From positions 1,934,501 through 1,998,500 of the forward strand of contig NC_012867.1 of assembly GCF_000026945.1 (NCBI RefSeq): a DNA stretch of 64,000 bases. The letters are read 5' to 3'. The notes beneath the pieces were generated by a model that ran no database searches, was not told the DNA's origin, and was given only the letters and a program-made list of their open reading frames with translations. Below are positions 52,704-63,804 of this stretch, in pieces. This DNA is from Candida dubliniensis CD36. Its lineage: Eukaryota; Ascomycota; Pichiomycetes; Serinales; Debaryomycetaceae. Each line of letters begins with the position of its first letter. Positions within the stretch are counted from its first letter, which is position 1. The position numbers and the translations under genes were made by a program.

Positions 52704-55700
52704 ATGGATTGCTTTTTCTCAGCGACAACATTACAAACAAATTTCAAAAAACCATTAATTGAACAATATAATAATAAATCCTATAAATATATTCAATTAA
52801 ATAATAATGGGTTAAAAGTATTATTAATATCTGATCCTGGTATAAATAATCATTTCACATGTTCAATGACCATTGAAGATTTTGGTAGTTTTAATGATCC
52901 AATGAATTATTTAGGTTTAACTCATCTTTTAGAACATTTAATAATTTTCAATCATTATCAATTTATTAATCAATTGAAAAAAATGGGTGGAGATATTAAT
53001 GGGTATACTATGGGTGATTTTATGAATATATATTTTGATGTAATGATAAACAAAAAAGAAGAAGAAGAAAACAAAGAGGATAATGAAGATGAATATTATC
53101 ATCAATTGAATTCAATATTGATAAAATTTAGTCAATTGTTTAATCCAAGTACAAAAAATAATAATGGTGGTATAATCATGGGTAAGGGTAAGGGTATGGG
53201 TTTAGGCAATATGGTTAATGATAAAAAATTGATTATTGGTGAGATTAATTCAATTAATGAAGAACATCAATTGAATATAACTGATGATGATAAAATATTA
53301 TATCATGGATTAAGATTATTGAGTAATGTTAATCATCCATTCAATAAATTTGCCACAGGTAATAAATCAACTCTTTCAATAGAAAATAACAACAACAGCA
53401 ATAGCAATAGCAATTACAATACTAAAAAACTATCATTCAATCAATTTATAAATAAATTGAAATTGAAAAATTTATTAAATAATCATTTACAATATTTTTT
53501 ACAACCTTCAAATATGATATTAATTGTGAAAAGTAAATTATCATTAATAAAATTACAAAATTTGGTGATTAATAGTTTTCTGAAACTTAAAAATAATCAA
53601 AAACTAGCATTATTAAGAAATATGTCACTCATAGATTCACCACCACCACCACAACAACAACAACTTTTCACGAAATATAATCAAATATTACATATCTATC
53701 GAAATGGAAATGGTTCAAATTCATCGATTTCTTCATTATTAACAAATCATCAACAAAGATTACAAACTATAAAGATTCGATTAATCCTTCCATTAACATT
53801 AAGGAACAACAATTATGCAAATTCTTTATTATATGAGAATATTTGGTGTAATTTAATTGGTGATGAATCAATTAATTCCTTAAGTTATTATTTAAAGCAT
53901 CAACACCAAAACCAACAAATCAATTTAATCAATTCAATATTTGTATTTGGACAATATATTTGTAAATTAAATAAATTATTATTAATTGATATAACTACAA
54001 CCAATAATCAATGTCAAAAATTCATAACATCTTACTATAATAATAATAATAATAATAATAATAAAACCAATGAAGGAAAATTAAATATTGTTATAAATCA
54101 TTTAATTGATAGTATTTGGAAATTTATTAATCAATTAATAGATAATAAGAATAGATCAATGTTGATCAATTGTTTAAATCAATATTATAAGATTTTTAAA
54201 TTTAATTTAATTTTTCAACAAGGAGGAAATGAAGGATCATTAATTTCAAATTGTAAGGCACAATCTATTGATGAAATATTAAATTTATCAGAATTATTGA
54301 TTTATAAAGATATTCCAATTGAAGATTTACCATTAGGAAATAAATATCCACTTCAAAATAATGATGATAATAATGATGAAAGTATTAATGTTGATGAATT
54401 TATTTATCAAACTACAAAAATTTTTGATATTAATAAACTTAATGTTATACTTATGACTATTGATTCCTCTAATACTGGTAAAAATGGGAATCTCATTAAT
54501 ACCAATTATGATTCATTTAATAATAATGACAGCGACAGTGGCGGTGGCGGTGGCGGTGGTGACAGGATACCTATTAAGACTGATCCATATTATTTGTTTG
54601 ATTATAGAATAGATGTGTTTGATATTAGTAGAGACATTTATAATTCAATGTTGATATCCAAATATCCCTATTTTGAAATATTGCAATCAACTAAAACCAC
54701 CACCACCACCACCAGTAATGACGATGATGATTTATTTATCCCATTTACTAATTCACAATTAGATAATATTGTAATCAATAATAAATCAATTTATAAACAA
54801 CTGATCCTGACCTTGCTATCGCTACCAAGTGTGCCACCCTTAATTAAATCACCACAATTAATTTTAAGTAATTCAAATCATAAATTATGGTATATTAACA
54901 AACCTAGTAATGGAATTGGATCTATGTTACCCCTGCTGTCAATTATCACCAAATTTAATGCAATTTTAGATATAACAACCATTTCTTTTCAAATAATTAT
55001 TGATGATACTATCAATTATAATCAAGATGCTGATACTGATGCTGACGATGATGATAATTTCATTGATATTAAAATTAAGAATTTTATAATTATTGAATTA
55101 ATTGGAGAATATTTAGGTAAATTTTTATATTATGAATTTTATAAAATTTCTCAATATTATTTATATTCATGGTCAATTCAATATAATCATTTAATAAATT
55201 CATCAATAACAATTATTTTACTGGGACCAAATTCAAATATTCATAATGTATTATTAAAATTTATTCAATATATTTATCAATTATTATTTAATGCCACCAC
55301 AACAACAACAAAAAGTAATGATTATGGTAATAGAAGAATTATTGATTATAAATTATTGGTTGAGTTGAAAAATAAAATACGATTCAAATATAAAAATTAT
55401 AATAATGAAAATGAAAATGAAGATGAAGATAGAATAAATGATGGGGATGATTGTTTGAAGAAAATTATTGATAGTAGTATAATGATATTAGAAAATGATA
55501 TTTGGACAATTGAACAAAGAATAGATGCATTAAATTTAATTGAAATTAATGATATTATTTGTTTAATGAAAGTTATTGTTATTGGTAAAGATTATATTTT
55601 TACAAATGTTTTAATATCTACTTCAATGGATAATTCTAATGTGAAAAAATTAAATCAAATAATTATGAATCAATGGGATAAAGATAAATCCACAAAAATA

Positions 55701-56496
55701 ACTAATATTTTAAATCCACAATTGAAATCATTAAGTAGAATTTTGATGCCTGGTGGAAATGAATTATTTAAATATAAACAAAATACTAGTAATATCAACA
55801 AAAATGTTGTGGTTTATAATTATATTCAAATTTTCCATCAACGGAGACCTCCTCCTCCTCCTCCTGCTGCTCCACCTACATCGTTGTTAACTGATACTAG
55901 ATTAGATCAATTTTATTATAAATTCATTTTATTTAAATTCATAAATTATTTCATTCAACAAAAATTCAATTATCAATTTCGAATAATTAATCAAATTGGA
56001 TATATGATTTATTCAGGGATAAGAATCAATAAACAAACAATGGGATTATATTTTTATATCTCAACAACAACAACCAAAAATGGTTCTAATGACATCATTT
56101 ATCAAAAAATTTTGGATCAATTGAATCAATTTTTATATCAATTAGAATTAGAATTAGAATTAGAATTGGAATTGGAATTGGGATTGACATCTAATAATAA
56201 AACCCAATCAGGAAAATTATTAGAATATATTGAATCATTCATTAATTTAATCAATAAAAGAACCCATAATAATAACCCCTACAATCATGAAGATATTACC
56301 ACCAACATTTACAATAGTAGTATTGACGATGATGAGACTATCGGTGGTGGTGGTGGTGGTTATGGTGGTGGGTTACCAATTAATTTATTACTTGAATCAT
56401 CAACTAATCATAAAAGTGATAATTTTAATATTTCTTCTACTATTTCTTTATTAAAACATCAAATATATTGGGAATCAATAATTACTGGGAATTATC

Positions 56497-56537
<41 letters not shown>

Positions 56538-56675
56538 AAGAAAGAAGTAACAAGGAAACTTAATATCATTAATTTATATGAAATTTTAACTCCAAAAAAT
56601 ATTATCAAATTTTATAAATCAAAAATATCAATAAATTCACAATCAAAATCATCAATTTCAATAGTTTTACATTGA
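52704..56675 (+). CDS. AXL1: Axl1-like M16 zinc metalloprotease
   Basis: A 1323-residue insulinase-family protease; in yeasts Axl1 trims the a-factor precursor and marks the axial bud site. ATG 52704 (MDCFFSATTLQTNFKKP) is preferred to the upstream in-frame ATG 52611, which adds an AT-rich leader reading. The catalytic motif HLLEH is at 74-78, with the third zinc ligand probably Glu187 in GEINSINEEH, spaced as in the family. FNKFATGNKSTL matches the conserved (H)PFSKFxTGN motif. Beyond the N-terminal domain it is highly diverged and stuffed with Asn, Asp, Gly, Glu-Leu and Gln tracts (poly-Gln near 1268-1282). The other M16 domains are recognisable only by length. I call it Axl1 rather than Ste23 on its divergence and tracts. 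Confidence 0.85.
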
Positions 56676-57078
56676 TTGAAACTTCCACCCGCCTTGTCCA
56701 CACACCAGAAATTAATAACAATTGTGCTACCAATCGTACATACCCTTTGAAGCAAAACCTGCAAAGACTAGTTATGTAATAAAATATTAGATATTAATAT
56801 AGATTTACTCTCTAAAAAGAACGAAAACTCTTACAATAGCATATACAAAGAATGGTTAAATTTAATAAGTCAAACAAAAAAAAAAATGGTCGTGTGTTAT
56901 TTACCAAATAGCAGCAAGAAGATTTGAAGATTTTGAAAAGACCATTGGTTTTTAGAGAGGAAAGAAATTATACAGTATATATATTATTATAACTAACATT
57001 GATTCAAAAAAGTTTTCATCAATATAAAGATCTTTATTGGGTATTTTAAAATTATAGACAGAATAAATATTTATCAGC
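56676..57078. promoter_or_regulatory. AXL1 terminator / PRP4 promoter
   Basis: About 400 bases between two plus-strand genes; AT-rich, no ORF, no site recognised. Confidence 0.35.
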
Positions 57079-58437
57079 ATGGAAGTTGACAAGATAGATC
57101 ATGAAATAGAGGAAGAACTAGTAGAAAAGGAAGAGGAAGAAGAGGATGAAGTTTATTATACTCCAGGACCTAAAGAATTATATGATGTCAGATTAAAAAT
57201 ATTAAATTATTCATTGAAACAATCAGCTAATCGATTACAAAAACTTCGTCAGCTAAAACAATCTGCCACCACCACCAAAACATCGACCACCACTACAACC
57301 AAAATACCATCACAAGATGAAATAAATATATTAAAATCAAGACGACAATTAAATTCAAATCTATCAAAATATGAAATTTATGGATCTCAATTCATACCAG
57401 GAAATACAAGAACAATATCAAATATCAAAATATCTAATAATGATAAATATATTGCTTGTGGATCATGGGATGGTTCAATAAATATATTAAATAATCAAGA
57501 TTTATCAATTTTTAAAACAACATCAACATCATCATCATCATCATCATCATCATTGTCACAAGTTTCACATACTGAAAAAGTATCAGGTTTAAGTTGGAAT
57601 AATGATAGTAGTCGATTAGTATCAGGAGGAAATGAAGGAATGATTAATATTTGGGATGTTAATGACAATAGTGATGATGATGATAATTTATTATCATCAA
57701 TAGTTTCAATTAAAGCGGCTCATAATGATAGAATTACGAAAACAATGTTTCATCCAATTGATAATCTTATTATTTCTACATCATTTGATCAAACTTGGAA
57801 ATTATGGGATTTGAATAAATTATCACCACCACAACAACAAAATGACCCACCACAATGTTTGATGGAACAAGAAGGTCATTCTAAACCAGTTTTCACAGGA
57901 TCAATTCATCCTGATGGTGGATTATTTATGAGTGGTGGACTTGATGGTATAGTTCATATTTGGGATTTACGATCAGGTAGATCAATTGTAACTTTACAAA
58001 AACACATGGCTGGAATATATTGTTTAGATTGGTCACCTAATGGATATCAATTTGTTACTGGTAGTGGTGATTGTAGTTTAAAAATTTGGGATTTAAGAAA
58101 ACTTGGGAACAATAATAATGAATTATATTCTATACCTGCTCATACTAAATTGATTACTGATGTTAAATTTTATCATCAAGGTAAAGATGTAATACAGAAA
58201 CAAAAACAAAAACAAAAACAACAAGAACAAATATTGGGACCAGAATTTAATAATGGGAAATTTTTGGTAAGTTGTTCATATGATGGTGATGTTAATATTT
58301 GGTCAAGTGATAATTGGATTAAAATTAAAAGTTTGAAAGGTCATACTGATAAAGTAATGAGTTGTGATATTAATAGTACTGGTGAATGGATAGTAAGTAG
58401 TGGTTGGGATAGATCAATAAAACTATGGAAACAATAG
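57079..58437 (+). CDS. PRP4: U4/U6 snRNP protein Prp4 (WD repeats)
   Basis: A 452-residue spliceosomal protein of the U4/U6 and tri-snRNP, partner of Prp3. The acidic N-terminus leads to the Prp4 signature VYYTPGPKELYDVRLKILNYSL (about 27-48), then a short helical region, followed by seven WD40 repeats to the end. WD dipeptides and GH/D residues are visible in GSWDGSINIL, GNEGMINIWDV, SFDQTWKLWDL, GLDGIVHIWDLRSG, GSGDCSLKIWDLRK, SYDGDVNIWSS and GWDRSIKLWKQ. Short Thr, Ser and Lys-Gln tracts are inserted between blades. Length is near that of the yeast protein (465). Confidence 0.95.
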   Translation: MEVDKIDHEIEEELVEKEEEEEDEVYYTPGPKELYDVRLKILNYSLKQSANRLQKLRQLKQSATTTKTSTTTTTKIPSQDEINILKSRRQLNSNLSKYEIYGSQFIPGNTRTISNIKISNNDKYIACGSWDGSINILNNQDLSIFKTTSTSSSSSSSSLSQVSHTEKVSGLSWNNDSSRLVSGGNEGMINIWDVNDNSDDDDNLLSSIVSIKAAHNDRITKTMFHPIDNLIISTSFDQTWKLWDLNKLSPPQQQNDPPQCLMEQEGHSKPVFTGSIHPDGGLFMSGGLDGIVHIWDLRSGRSIVTLQKHMAGIYCLDWSPNGYQFVTGSGDCSLKIWDLRKLGNNNNELYSIPAHTKLITDVKFYHQGKDVIQKQKQKQKQQEQILGPEFNNGKFLVSCSYDGDVNIWSSDNWIKIKSLKGHTDKVMSCDINSTGEWIVSSGWDRSIKLWKQ

Positions 58438-58866
58438 AGAAGTAAAAGAAAGGAGGGGGGGGGGGACGGGGTTATTGATATGAACTCATTCGGTATATGT
58501 TTTTTTTTTGGGTAGGCCAAGAACAACTATTGTTAATATTTGTATAAATAAATAGAATAGGATAAATATGGAATTCTTGAGTTCACTCTTGTAATCTATA
58601 TAATATGTTATATAATTCCATAATATTGGGGTTTAAAGGGGTCCCCATTTGAAAAATGTTTGGGTAAAGGATTGGAATAAAATCTTGAAGGGAAAAAAAA
58701 AAAAACCAAATCAAAACAAAAAAAAAAAAAAATTGCACCAATTATTTCAACTCAACTTTATCTTCAATTGAAAGTTATAAATTATATATCAAACAGTTTA
58801 ACCTTTCCATCAACGTATTACCATTACCACCACATTCCAGTCTTGCAAAAAAAAAAAAAAAAAAAA
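58438..58866. promoter_or_regulatory. PRP4 terminator / HDA3 promoter
   Basis: About 430 bases. It includes a G run at 58453-58465, two A runs near 58691-58704 and 58720-58733, and an A run of about 20 bases that ends at the HDA3 start codon, so the ribosome meets the ATG straight after a poly-A leader. Confidence 0.4.
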
Positions 58867-61302
58867 ATGGATTTACGGAAGATTTTGGATACAACTCCTG
58901 AACCACCAATCATTGAACCTGATATTCCAAATATCAATTATTCTGGAGATTATCAATTACCTACACCAATGTATGATTTTCAAAAAGAATTAACAGATCA
59001 AATCATATCATTACATTATCCTGATATTTTGAAATATTGTGAATTAAATGATCGACGAAATATTATTGTTAAATCATTAGATATTTGTCTTGAAAATTGT
59101 CAATTAGTTAGTAATCATCCTTATTTATTAATTGATCATTATATGCCGAAAAATTTAACTTTTAAACAATTACCGGATAAATTAGCTGAAACTAGTGGGA
59201 AATTTAATGTTTTCAAAGATTTAATTAATGTTTTAATCAATGAAGAAAATAATTATCTGGTTAATATTGGAGTTGTTATTAATAATAAAAAAAATTTATT
59301 TGATTTAATTGATGCTATATTATTAGGATGTTCTAGAACAAATAATAATAATGTAACGGTGATACGATATTCTGGTAATAATGTTTTACGAGAATCTAAA
59401 AAGAAAGCTCAAAATAAAACTACAACAACTGCTACCACTACTAGTAACACCAAAAAGACTAAGAAGAAAGCTGCTACTACTACTACAAACAATCAAAAGA
59501 ATTCTACAACGGAGGAAATTGAAAAAAAGACATCAACGATTCATTTAATTCCTCATGATGGGAAAATAAGTAAAGGTAAACCAAATTTAGAAGAAGTTAA
59601 ATTTGATTTACTAATAGTTTTCGATGGTTCAGTTGATACAGAAAGTGATTTTTTCAAATCATTAAGAATTCAAAATCGGATTGTAAAACTGAATCGAGGT
59701 CGTCCTCCGACTCGTGGTCATCCTCCGACTCGTGGTAGACCTCCGACTCGTGGTAGACCTCCGACTCGTGGTCGGCCTCTGACTCGTGGTAGACCTCTGA
59801 CTCGTGGTCGGCCTCCTCTTAATAGAAATTCCAGTAGTAGTACCACGACCACCACGACCGCCACCACGACCGCCACCACGACCGCCACCACGACCGCCAC
59901 CACGAAGACAAATTTACCACCATGTGCTATTATTAGATTAGTACCAACAAGAACTATTGAACATGTGAAACTTTATTATGAACAAGATAAAGATCAACCT
60001 GATTATTTATATAAAGTGATTTCATCAATTGTTTGTTTACGAGATTCTATTGGAGAATTAGCACCAGATATTTATCCAATTTATCATCAAAAATTGACTT
60101 ATTTTTCCGATAGATTCTTTGATAAATTGTTTCAACCACCATCTACCACCAACACCACCACCAACACCACCAACACCACAAAAAAGAGAGGTAAGCAGAA
60201 GAAAGAAGATAAACTCAAATACCCTGGATGGCCATTACCTGATTTACCCAAGATTGGTAAATTTACTATTCAAGATGTTGAACGATCATTATTAACTGAA
60301 GCTCGATTTCATTATACTCCATATGATTCTAATCCTAATTATTTAAATAATGATAATTCATCAAGAGATAAAAAAGATGAAATAAAACCAACGTATTATG
60401 AACTGAAAAGATTAAAACTGGAATATATTACTAATCCATTGAAAAATTCTTATGATATGTTAACTGGGATTTCTAGAGGAACCAATCATGAGCCCAAAAT
60501 TTTAACTCATAAATTGATATTACAATTAAATGAGGCATTTATGAAATGGGATCTATTGAAGAAAGAAGTTGATTCATATAATAGGTTTCATAATGATGAA
60601 TGGCAAAATAATAAAGTTGGTAGACGAGATCATATATTGAAATCAACTATGGAAGGAATTGAAAATGATGTAAAACAATGTCAATTTCGAATTGATTGTA
60701 CTAATAAATCCATAATTAATAAATCCCATGAATTAGAAGAAATTAAATCAGAAATTAAACAAAAACAATTACAATTAGAAAATTTTAAATCCAGCAACAG
60801 CGAGAGTACCACCACCACCACCGCCGCCCCCAGCACTGGTACTAGAAAGGAGAAGAAATCCCAAAGAAAGAAACTTAATAAACCTGAACAAGAATGTGAA
60901 CGAAAACAACAATTTATTAATAATCAATTTAAAATATGGGAATTACAAGAACAAATGAATGATTATATTAATAAAATTGAATTAAAAAATAATGAAAATG
61001 AATTTGCTTTACAAGAATATAAAAATAGTTTAAAATCAATTGATGAATCAACTAAAGAAATTGAAATTATAACTAATCAATATAATAAGAATAAACGGAA
61101 ATTTGATGAATTAATGGAAAATCAAGTACCATTTGATAATAAACAATTTAAAATTAAAAAAAGGAAATTGTTGAATAGAATTAAACATCAATCAATAATT
61201 AATGAATCATTAAAATTTAAGTTAAATAATTCATTTAGATTTTTAAATGATACTAAACATTTGAAAAAGAGGAAAGGTCGAGGAGGAATAACTGGCAAAT
61301 AA
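58867..61302 (+). CDS. HDA3: HDA histone deacetylase complex subunit Hda3
   Basis: An 811-residue nuclear protein. ATG 58867 gives MDLRKILDTTPEPP, like the yeast Hda3 start; 33 more in-frame codons upstream end in poly-Lys from the A run. The N-terminal helicase-like DNA-binding fold shows YQLPTPMYDFQKELTDQIIS, then LVSNHPYLLIDHYMPK and LAETSGKFNVFKDLIN. The second half has DVERSLLTEARFHYTPYDSN and a long coiled coil (about 570-790) that pairs with Hda2 and holds Hda1. Between them, residues 277-316 are an array of RGRPPTRG-type repeats, absent from yeast Hda3, followed by Ser/Thr/Ala tracts. The protein is longer than the yeast one (655) because of such inserts. Confidence 0.93.
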   Translation: MDLRKILDTTPEPPIIEPDIPNINYSGDYQLPTPMYDFQKELTDQIISLHYPDILKYCELNDRRNIIVKSLDICLENCQLVSNHPYLLIDHYMPKNLTFKQLPDKLAETSGKFNVFKDLINVLINEENNYLVNIGVVINNKKNLFDLIDAILLGCSRTNNNNVTVIRYSGNNVLRESKKKAQNKTTTTATTTSNTKKTKKKAATTTTNNQKNSTTEEIEKKTSTIHLIPHDGKISKGKPNLEEVKFDLLIVFDGSVDTESDFFKSLRIQNRIVKLNRGRPPTRGHPPTRGRPPTRGRPPTRGRPLTRGRPLTRGRPPLNRNSSSSTTTTTTATTTATTTATTTATTKTNLPPCAIIRLVPTRTIEHVKLYYEQDKDQPDYLYKVISSIVCLRDSIGELAPDIYPIYHQKLTYFSDRFFDKLFQPPSTTNTTTNTTNTTKKRGKQKKEDKLKYPGWPLPDLPKIGKFTIQDVERSLLTEARFHYTPYDSNPNYLNNDNSSRDKKDEIKPTYYELKRLKLEYITNPLKNSYDMLTGISRGTNHEPKILTHKLILQLNEAFMKWDLLKKEVDSYNRFHNDEWQNNKVGRRDHILKSTMEGIENDVKQCQFRIDCTNKSIINKSHELEEIKSEIKQKQLQLENFKSSNSESTTTTTAAPSTGTRKEKKSQRKKLNKPEQECERKQQFINNQFKIWELQEQMNDYINKIELKNNENEFALQEYKNSLKSIDESTKEIEIITNQYNKNKRKFDELMENQVPFDNKQFKIKKRKLLNRIKHQSIINESLKFKLNNSFRFLNDTKHLKKRKGRGGITGK
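59695..59820 (+). repeat. HDA3: 18-base tandem repeat encoding an RGRP array in HDA3
   Basis: About seven units of the type CGTGGTAGACCTCCGACT with point changes, in frame, encoding GRPPTRGRPLTRG-like repeats. Unit differences (CAT for CGT, CTG for CCG) show that it expanded and then drifted; the CTG codons would read serine. Confidence 0.9.
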
Positions 61303-61474
61303 AATAAAATGAAATTGATAAAAGAAGAGGATTGAGTTATTGATATAATTTAGTAAATGTGTTTATTTGTAGATAATTTAGAATGGTGTATAGATTAGAA
61401 TTAATCCTTATATGGTTTTTGCATTAATGTAGCATAATAATGATAATAATAATCTTATCTTATCTTATCTTATC
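61303..61474. other. Convergent gap, HDA3 / TDA10-like gene, with (TTATC)n
   Basis: About 170 bases holding two transcript ends and a TTATC repeat at 61456-61477, just after the TDA10-like stop. Confidence 0.5.
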
Positions 61475-62428
61475 TTAAGGTTTTAATGATGGTTCCTTTA
61501 AAATCTTCTTGTTGATAACTTTCCTATTACTATCAATTGATATAATCAAATTTTGACAATTTTTAATTCCATAATCACATAAATCTTCATAATATAATAA
61601 ATAAATTGGCATATATCGATTAATAAATTTAATAATTTCATCATCATTATTCATCCCAATTGTTAACCCTTTTTCTTTTGCCGATTTAATTAATTCATGT
61701 TCTTGTTGTAATCTCCAAGGATAAACATTAATTATTTCATTAGTATGGAAAATTATGGAAATTTTGAAGAATGGCCAAATCATCGATTCATAATTTTTCA
61801 AATTATTATTGATTTCTTGTAAATCATATAATTTAAATGATTGTAATGATATTCCTTTAGGAGTTATTGGTGATGGTGAAGAGGTTAAATATTTTAATTG
61901 TAAAATGGTAGGATCTAATGAATAAAATCCATTAAACCAACCTTCAAAAATAATTATATCTATTGGTGTTTCAATTAAGGTATAATTATCAATTGATCGA
62001 TCACCTATTCCATTAAATGCTCCTTTATTATAACTTGGTATTTTAATCACTTCCCAACCACCATTAGATTGTTTGCACTTTTTGTAATTATTGATCAATT
62101 TATTAAATGTATCACTTAATAATGTCAATTCATGAGTTCCTGGTAATCCTCTACCTTTTAATAATGGATTTTTTGTGGTATTATTAAGTTTATCTTGATC
62201 AGATTTACATAAATAAAAATCATCCATTGAAAATTGAATGGTATTTAATTGATATGGATGATGATGTTGATGATATTTGGATTTTAAATAATTATATAAT
62301 TGATTAGTTAAATATGATTTACCTGATCCTTGAGGTCCACTAATATTAATAATTAATGGTTCATTGAAATCATATTTTTGTATTTGATCATCTATGAAGT
62401 CAGTTGATATAGATAAGGTGTCATCCAT
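61475..62428 (-). CDS. TDA10: P-loop kinase, Tda10/YGR205W-like (glycerate kinase fold)
   Basis: A 317-residue protein with Walker A GPQGSGKS at 31-38 in LIINISGPQGSGKSYLTNQL, and a following FSMDDFYLCKSDQDKL block with the acidic residues typical of phosphoribulokinase/uridine-kinase-like enzymes. RGLPGTHELTLL and PSYNKGAFNGIGDRS are signatures of the YGR205W family, related to plant D-glycerate 3-kinase. The C-terminal YLLYYEDLCDYGIKN is also conserved. ATG 62428 is the first start; the frame opens 4 codons earlier only with TTG. The yeast protein is an ATP-binding enzyme of unsettled role, so the substrate is open. Confidence 0.85.
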   Translation of the reverse strand: MDDTLSISTDFIDDQIQKYDFNEPLIINISGPQGSGKSYLTNQLYNYLKSKYHQHHHPYQLNTIQFSMDDFYLCKSDQDKLNNTTKNPLLKGRGLPGTHELTLLSDTFNKLINNYKKCKQSNGGWEVIKIPSYNKGAFNGIGDRSIDNYTLIETPIDIIIFEGWFNGFYSLDPTILQLKYLTSSPSPITPKGISLQSFKLYDLQEINNNLKNYESMIWPFFKISIIFHTNEIINVYPWRLQQEHELIKSAKEKGLTIGMNNDDEIIKFINRYMPIYLLYYEDLCDYGIKNCQNLIISIDSNRKVINKKILKEPSLKP

Positions 62429-62685
62429 GAGGCCCTGCAAACTTGTTGAAGAATATTTTATGGGTGGTGATGGATGTGTTTATGTTTGTGGGGCAGAAGA
62501 GAAGATCAAAAAATATCAACAAAAATCCAAAACCACAATTTTCATTTCTTTTACCCGGTTTATATTTATATATATATATACGTATTTAACTATTCATGAG
62601 GCCAATACAAGTATTTCTTGAATAAACTGTCTAATTATTTATAAGGCCAATACAAGAATTGCTCTATCAAGCAATACTTCTTTCT
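62429..62685. promoter_or_regulatory. TDA10-like promoter region
   Basis: About 260 bases between two minus-strand genes, with a TA repeat near 62566-62580 and a near-duplicate phrase GGCCAATACAAG at 62600-62611 and 62644-62655. Confidence 0.4.
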
Positions 62686-63468
62686 TTAGATAGCTTTTAA
62701 TTCTTTTAATTTTTCAATTAATTGATCAACATTTTCAACTTTAACACCTGCTTGTCTACTTGGAGGTTCTTCAATTTTCAAAATTTCCAATTTATTTTCA
62801 ATTTTATCAATACCTAAATCTTGTGGTTTCAATTTATTTAATGGTTTCTTTTTAGCTTTCATAATATTTTGTAATGATGCATATCTTGGTTCATTTAATC
62901 TTAAATCAGTAGTTATAATCATTGGTAATTTACTTTTCAAAATATCTTCACCACCATCAATTTCTCTAGTGACAAAAACTTCATTATTTTGATCAGGGTT
63001 AATTTCAATTTTTGATGCATTGGTAGCTTGAGGCCAATTCAATAATCCTGCTAATATTTGTCCAGTTTGATTAAAATCATCATCAATTGATTGTTTCCCT
63101 AAAATAACTAAATTAGATTTCTCCTTTTCAACAATTTTTTTAATTAATTTAGCAACTTGTAATGGTTCAACATCATTATCAGTAGTTGTTTCAATTAATG
63201 TAGAATTATCTGCTCCTTTAGCTAAAGCAGTACGTAAAATATCTTGAGATTTTAATGGACCAATTGAGACCGCATGAATATTTTCTACTAAATCTTGATT
63301 ATTTTCTCGAAGTCTTAATGATTCTTCTAAAGCAATATCACAAAATGGATTAATACTGAATTTAACTCCCTTGGTTTCTATACCAGTACCAGTTTTGTTG
63401 ATTCTTGGTTTAATGGCAAAATCAATAACTCTTTTCACAGGTACTAAAATTCTCAATTTAGAAGACAT
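62686..63468 (-). CDS. CIR1: Electron transfer flavoprotein beta subunit (Cir1)
   Basis: A 260-residue mitochondrial-matrix protein that with the alpha subunit passes electrons from matrix dehydrogenases to ETF-ubiquinone oxidoreductase. It begins LRILVPVKRVIDFAIKPRIN, the usual ETF-beta start, then FSINPFCDIALEESLRLRE. The AMP-binding part is LVILGKQSIDDDFNQTGQILAGLL with WPQATNASKIE, and the signature EIDGGEDILKSKLPMIITTDLRLNEPRYAS is intact. The C-terminal arm that clasps the alpha subunit is present. Candida retains this pathway for fatty and amino acid oxidation. Confidence 0.96.
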   Translation of the reverse strand: MSSKLRILVPVKRVIDFAIKPRINKTGTGIETKGVKFSINPFCDIALEESLRLRENNQDLVENIHAVSIGPLKSQDILRTALAKGADNSTLIETTTDNDVEPLQVAKLIKKIVEKEKSNLVILGKQSIDDDFNQTGQILAGLLNWPQATNASKIEINPDQNNEVFVTREIDGGEDILKSKLPMIITTDLRLNEPRYASLQNIMKAKKKPLNKLKPQDLGIDKIENKLEILKIEEPPSRQAGVKVENVDQLIEKLKELKAI

Positions 63469-63804
63469 CTTGGCTGGTTGGTGGGTTGGTGATTATCTTC
63501 CAGATTTAAAAAAGAATTGATGAATCACCGAATTGAATTTTTTTTTTTTTTTTTTTTTTTTTTGCTTTGCTTTTGTTGGTTCTGTTGAAAAATTGAAATC
63601 TTCAATAAATTCTCACTCATTACGTCCTCCTATATCGGCTTTCATGATTTGTTTTAATAGCAGATATATTCAATTACGATATTACGATATTTTATTCTTT
63701 CTTTTTTTTATCACAATAAACCTTGTCTTAAACCTATAAATATTAGAAGTAAACAGTAAACAGTAAGCAGTAAAGCATGTCGGCACTCTACCCCCTTTTT
63801 TTTT
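63469..63804. promoter_or_regulatory. CIR1 upstream region
   Basis: About 335 bases with a T run at 63539-63563 and an AGTAAACAGTAAACAGTAAGC repeat-like phrase near 63749-63771. No ORF of note. Confidence 0.35.

Noticed and set aside
62394..62621. Plus-strand ORF over the TDA10-like start
   Set aside because: Overlaps the start of a well-supported minus-strand gene and is low quality.
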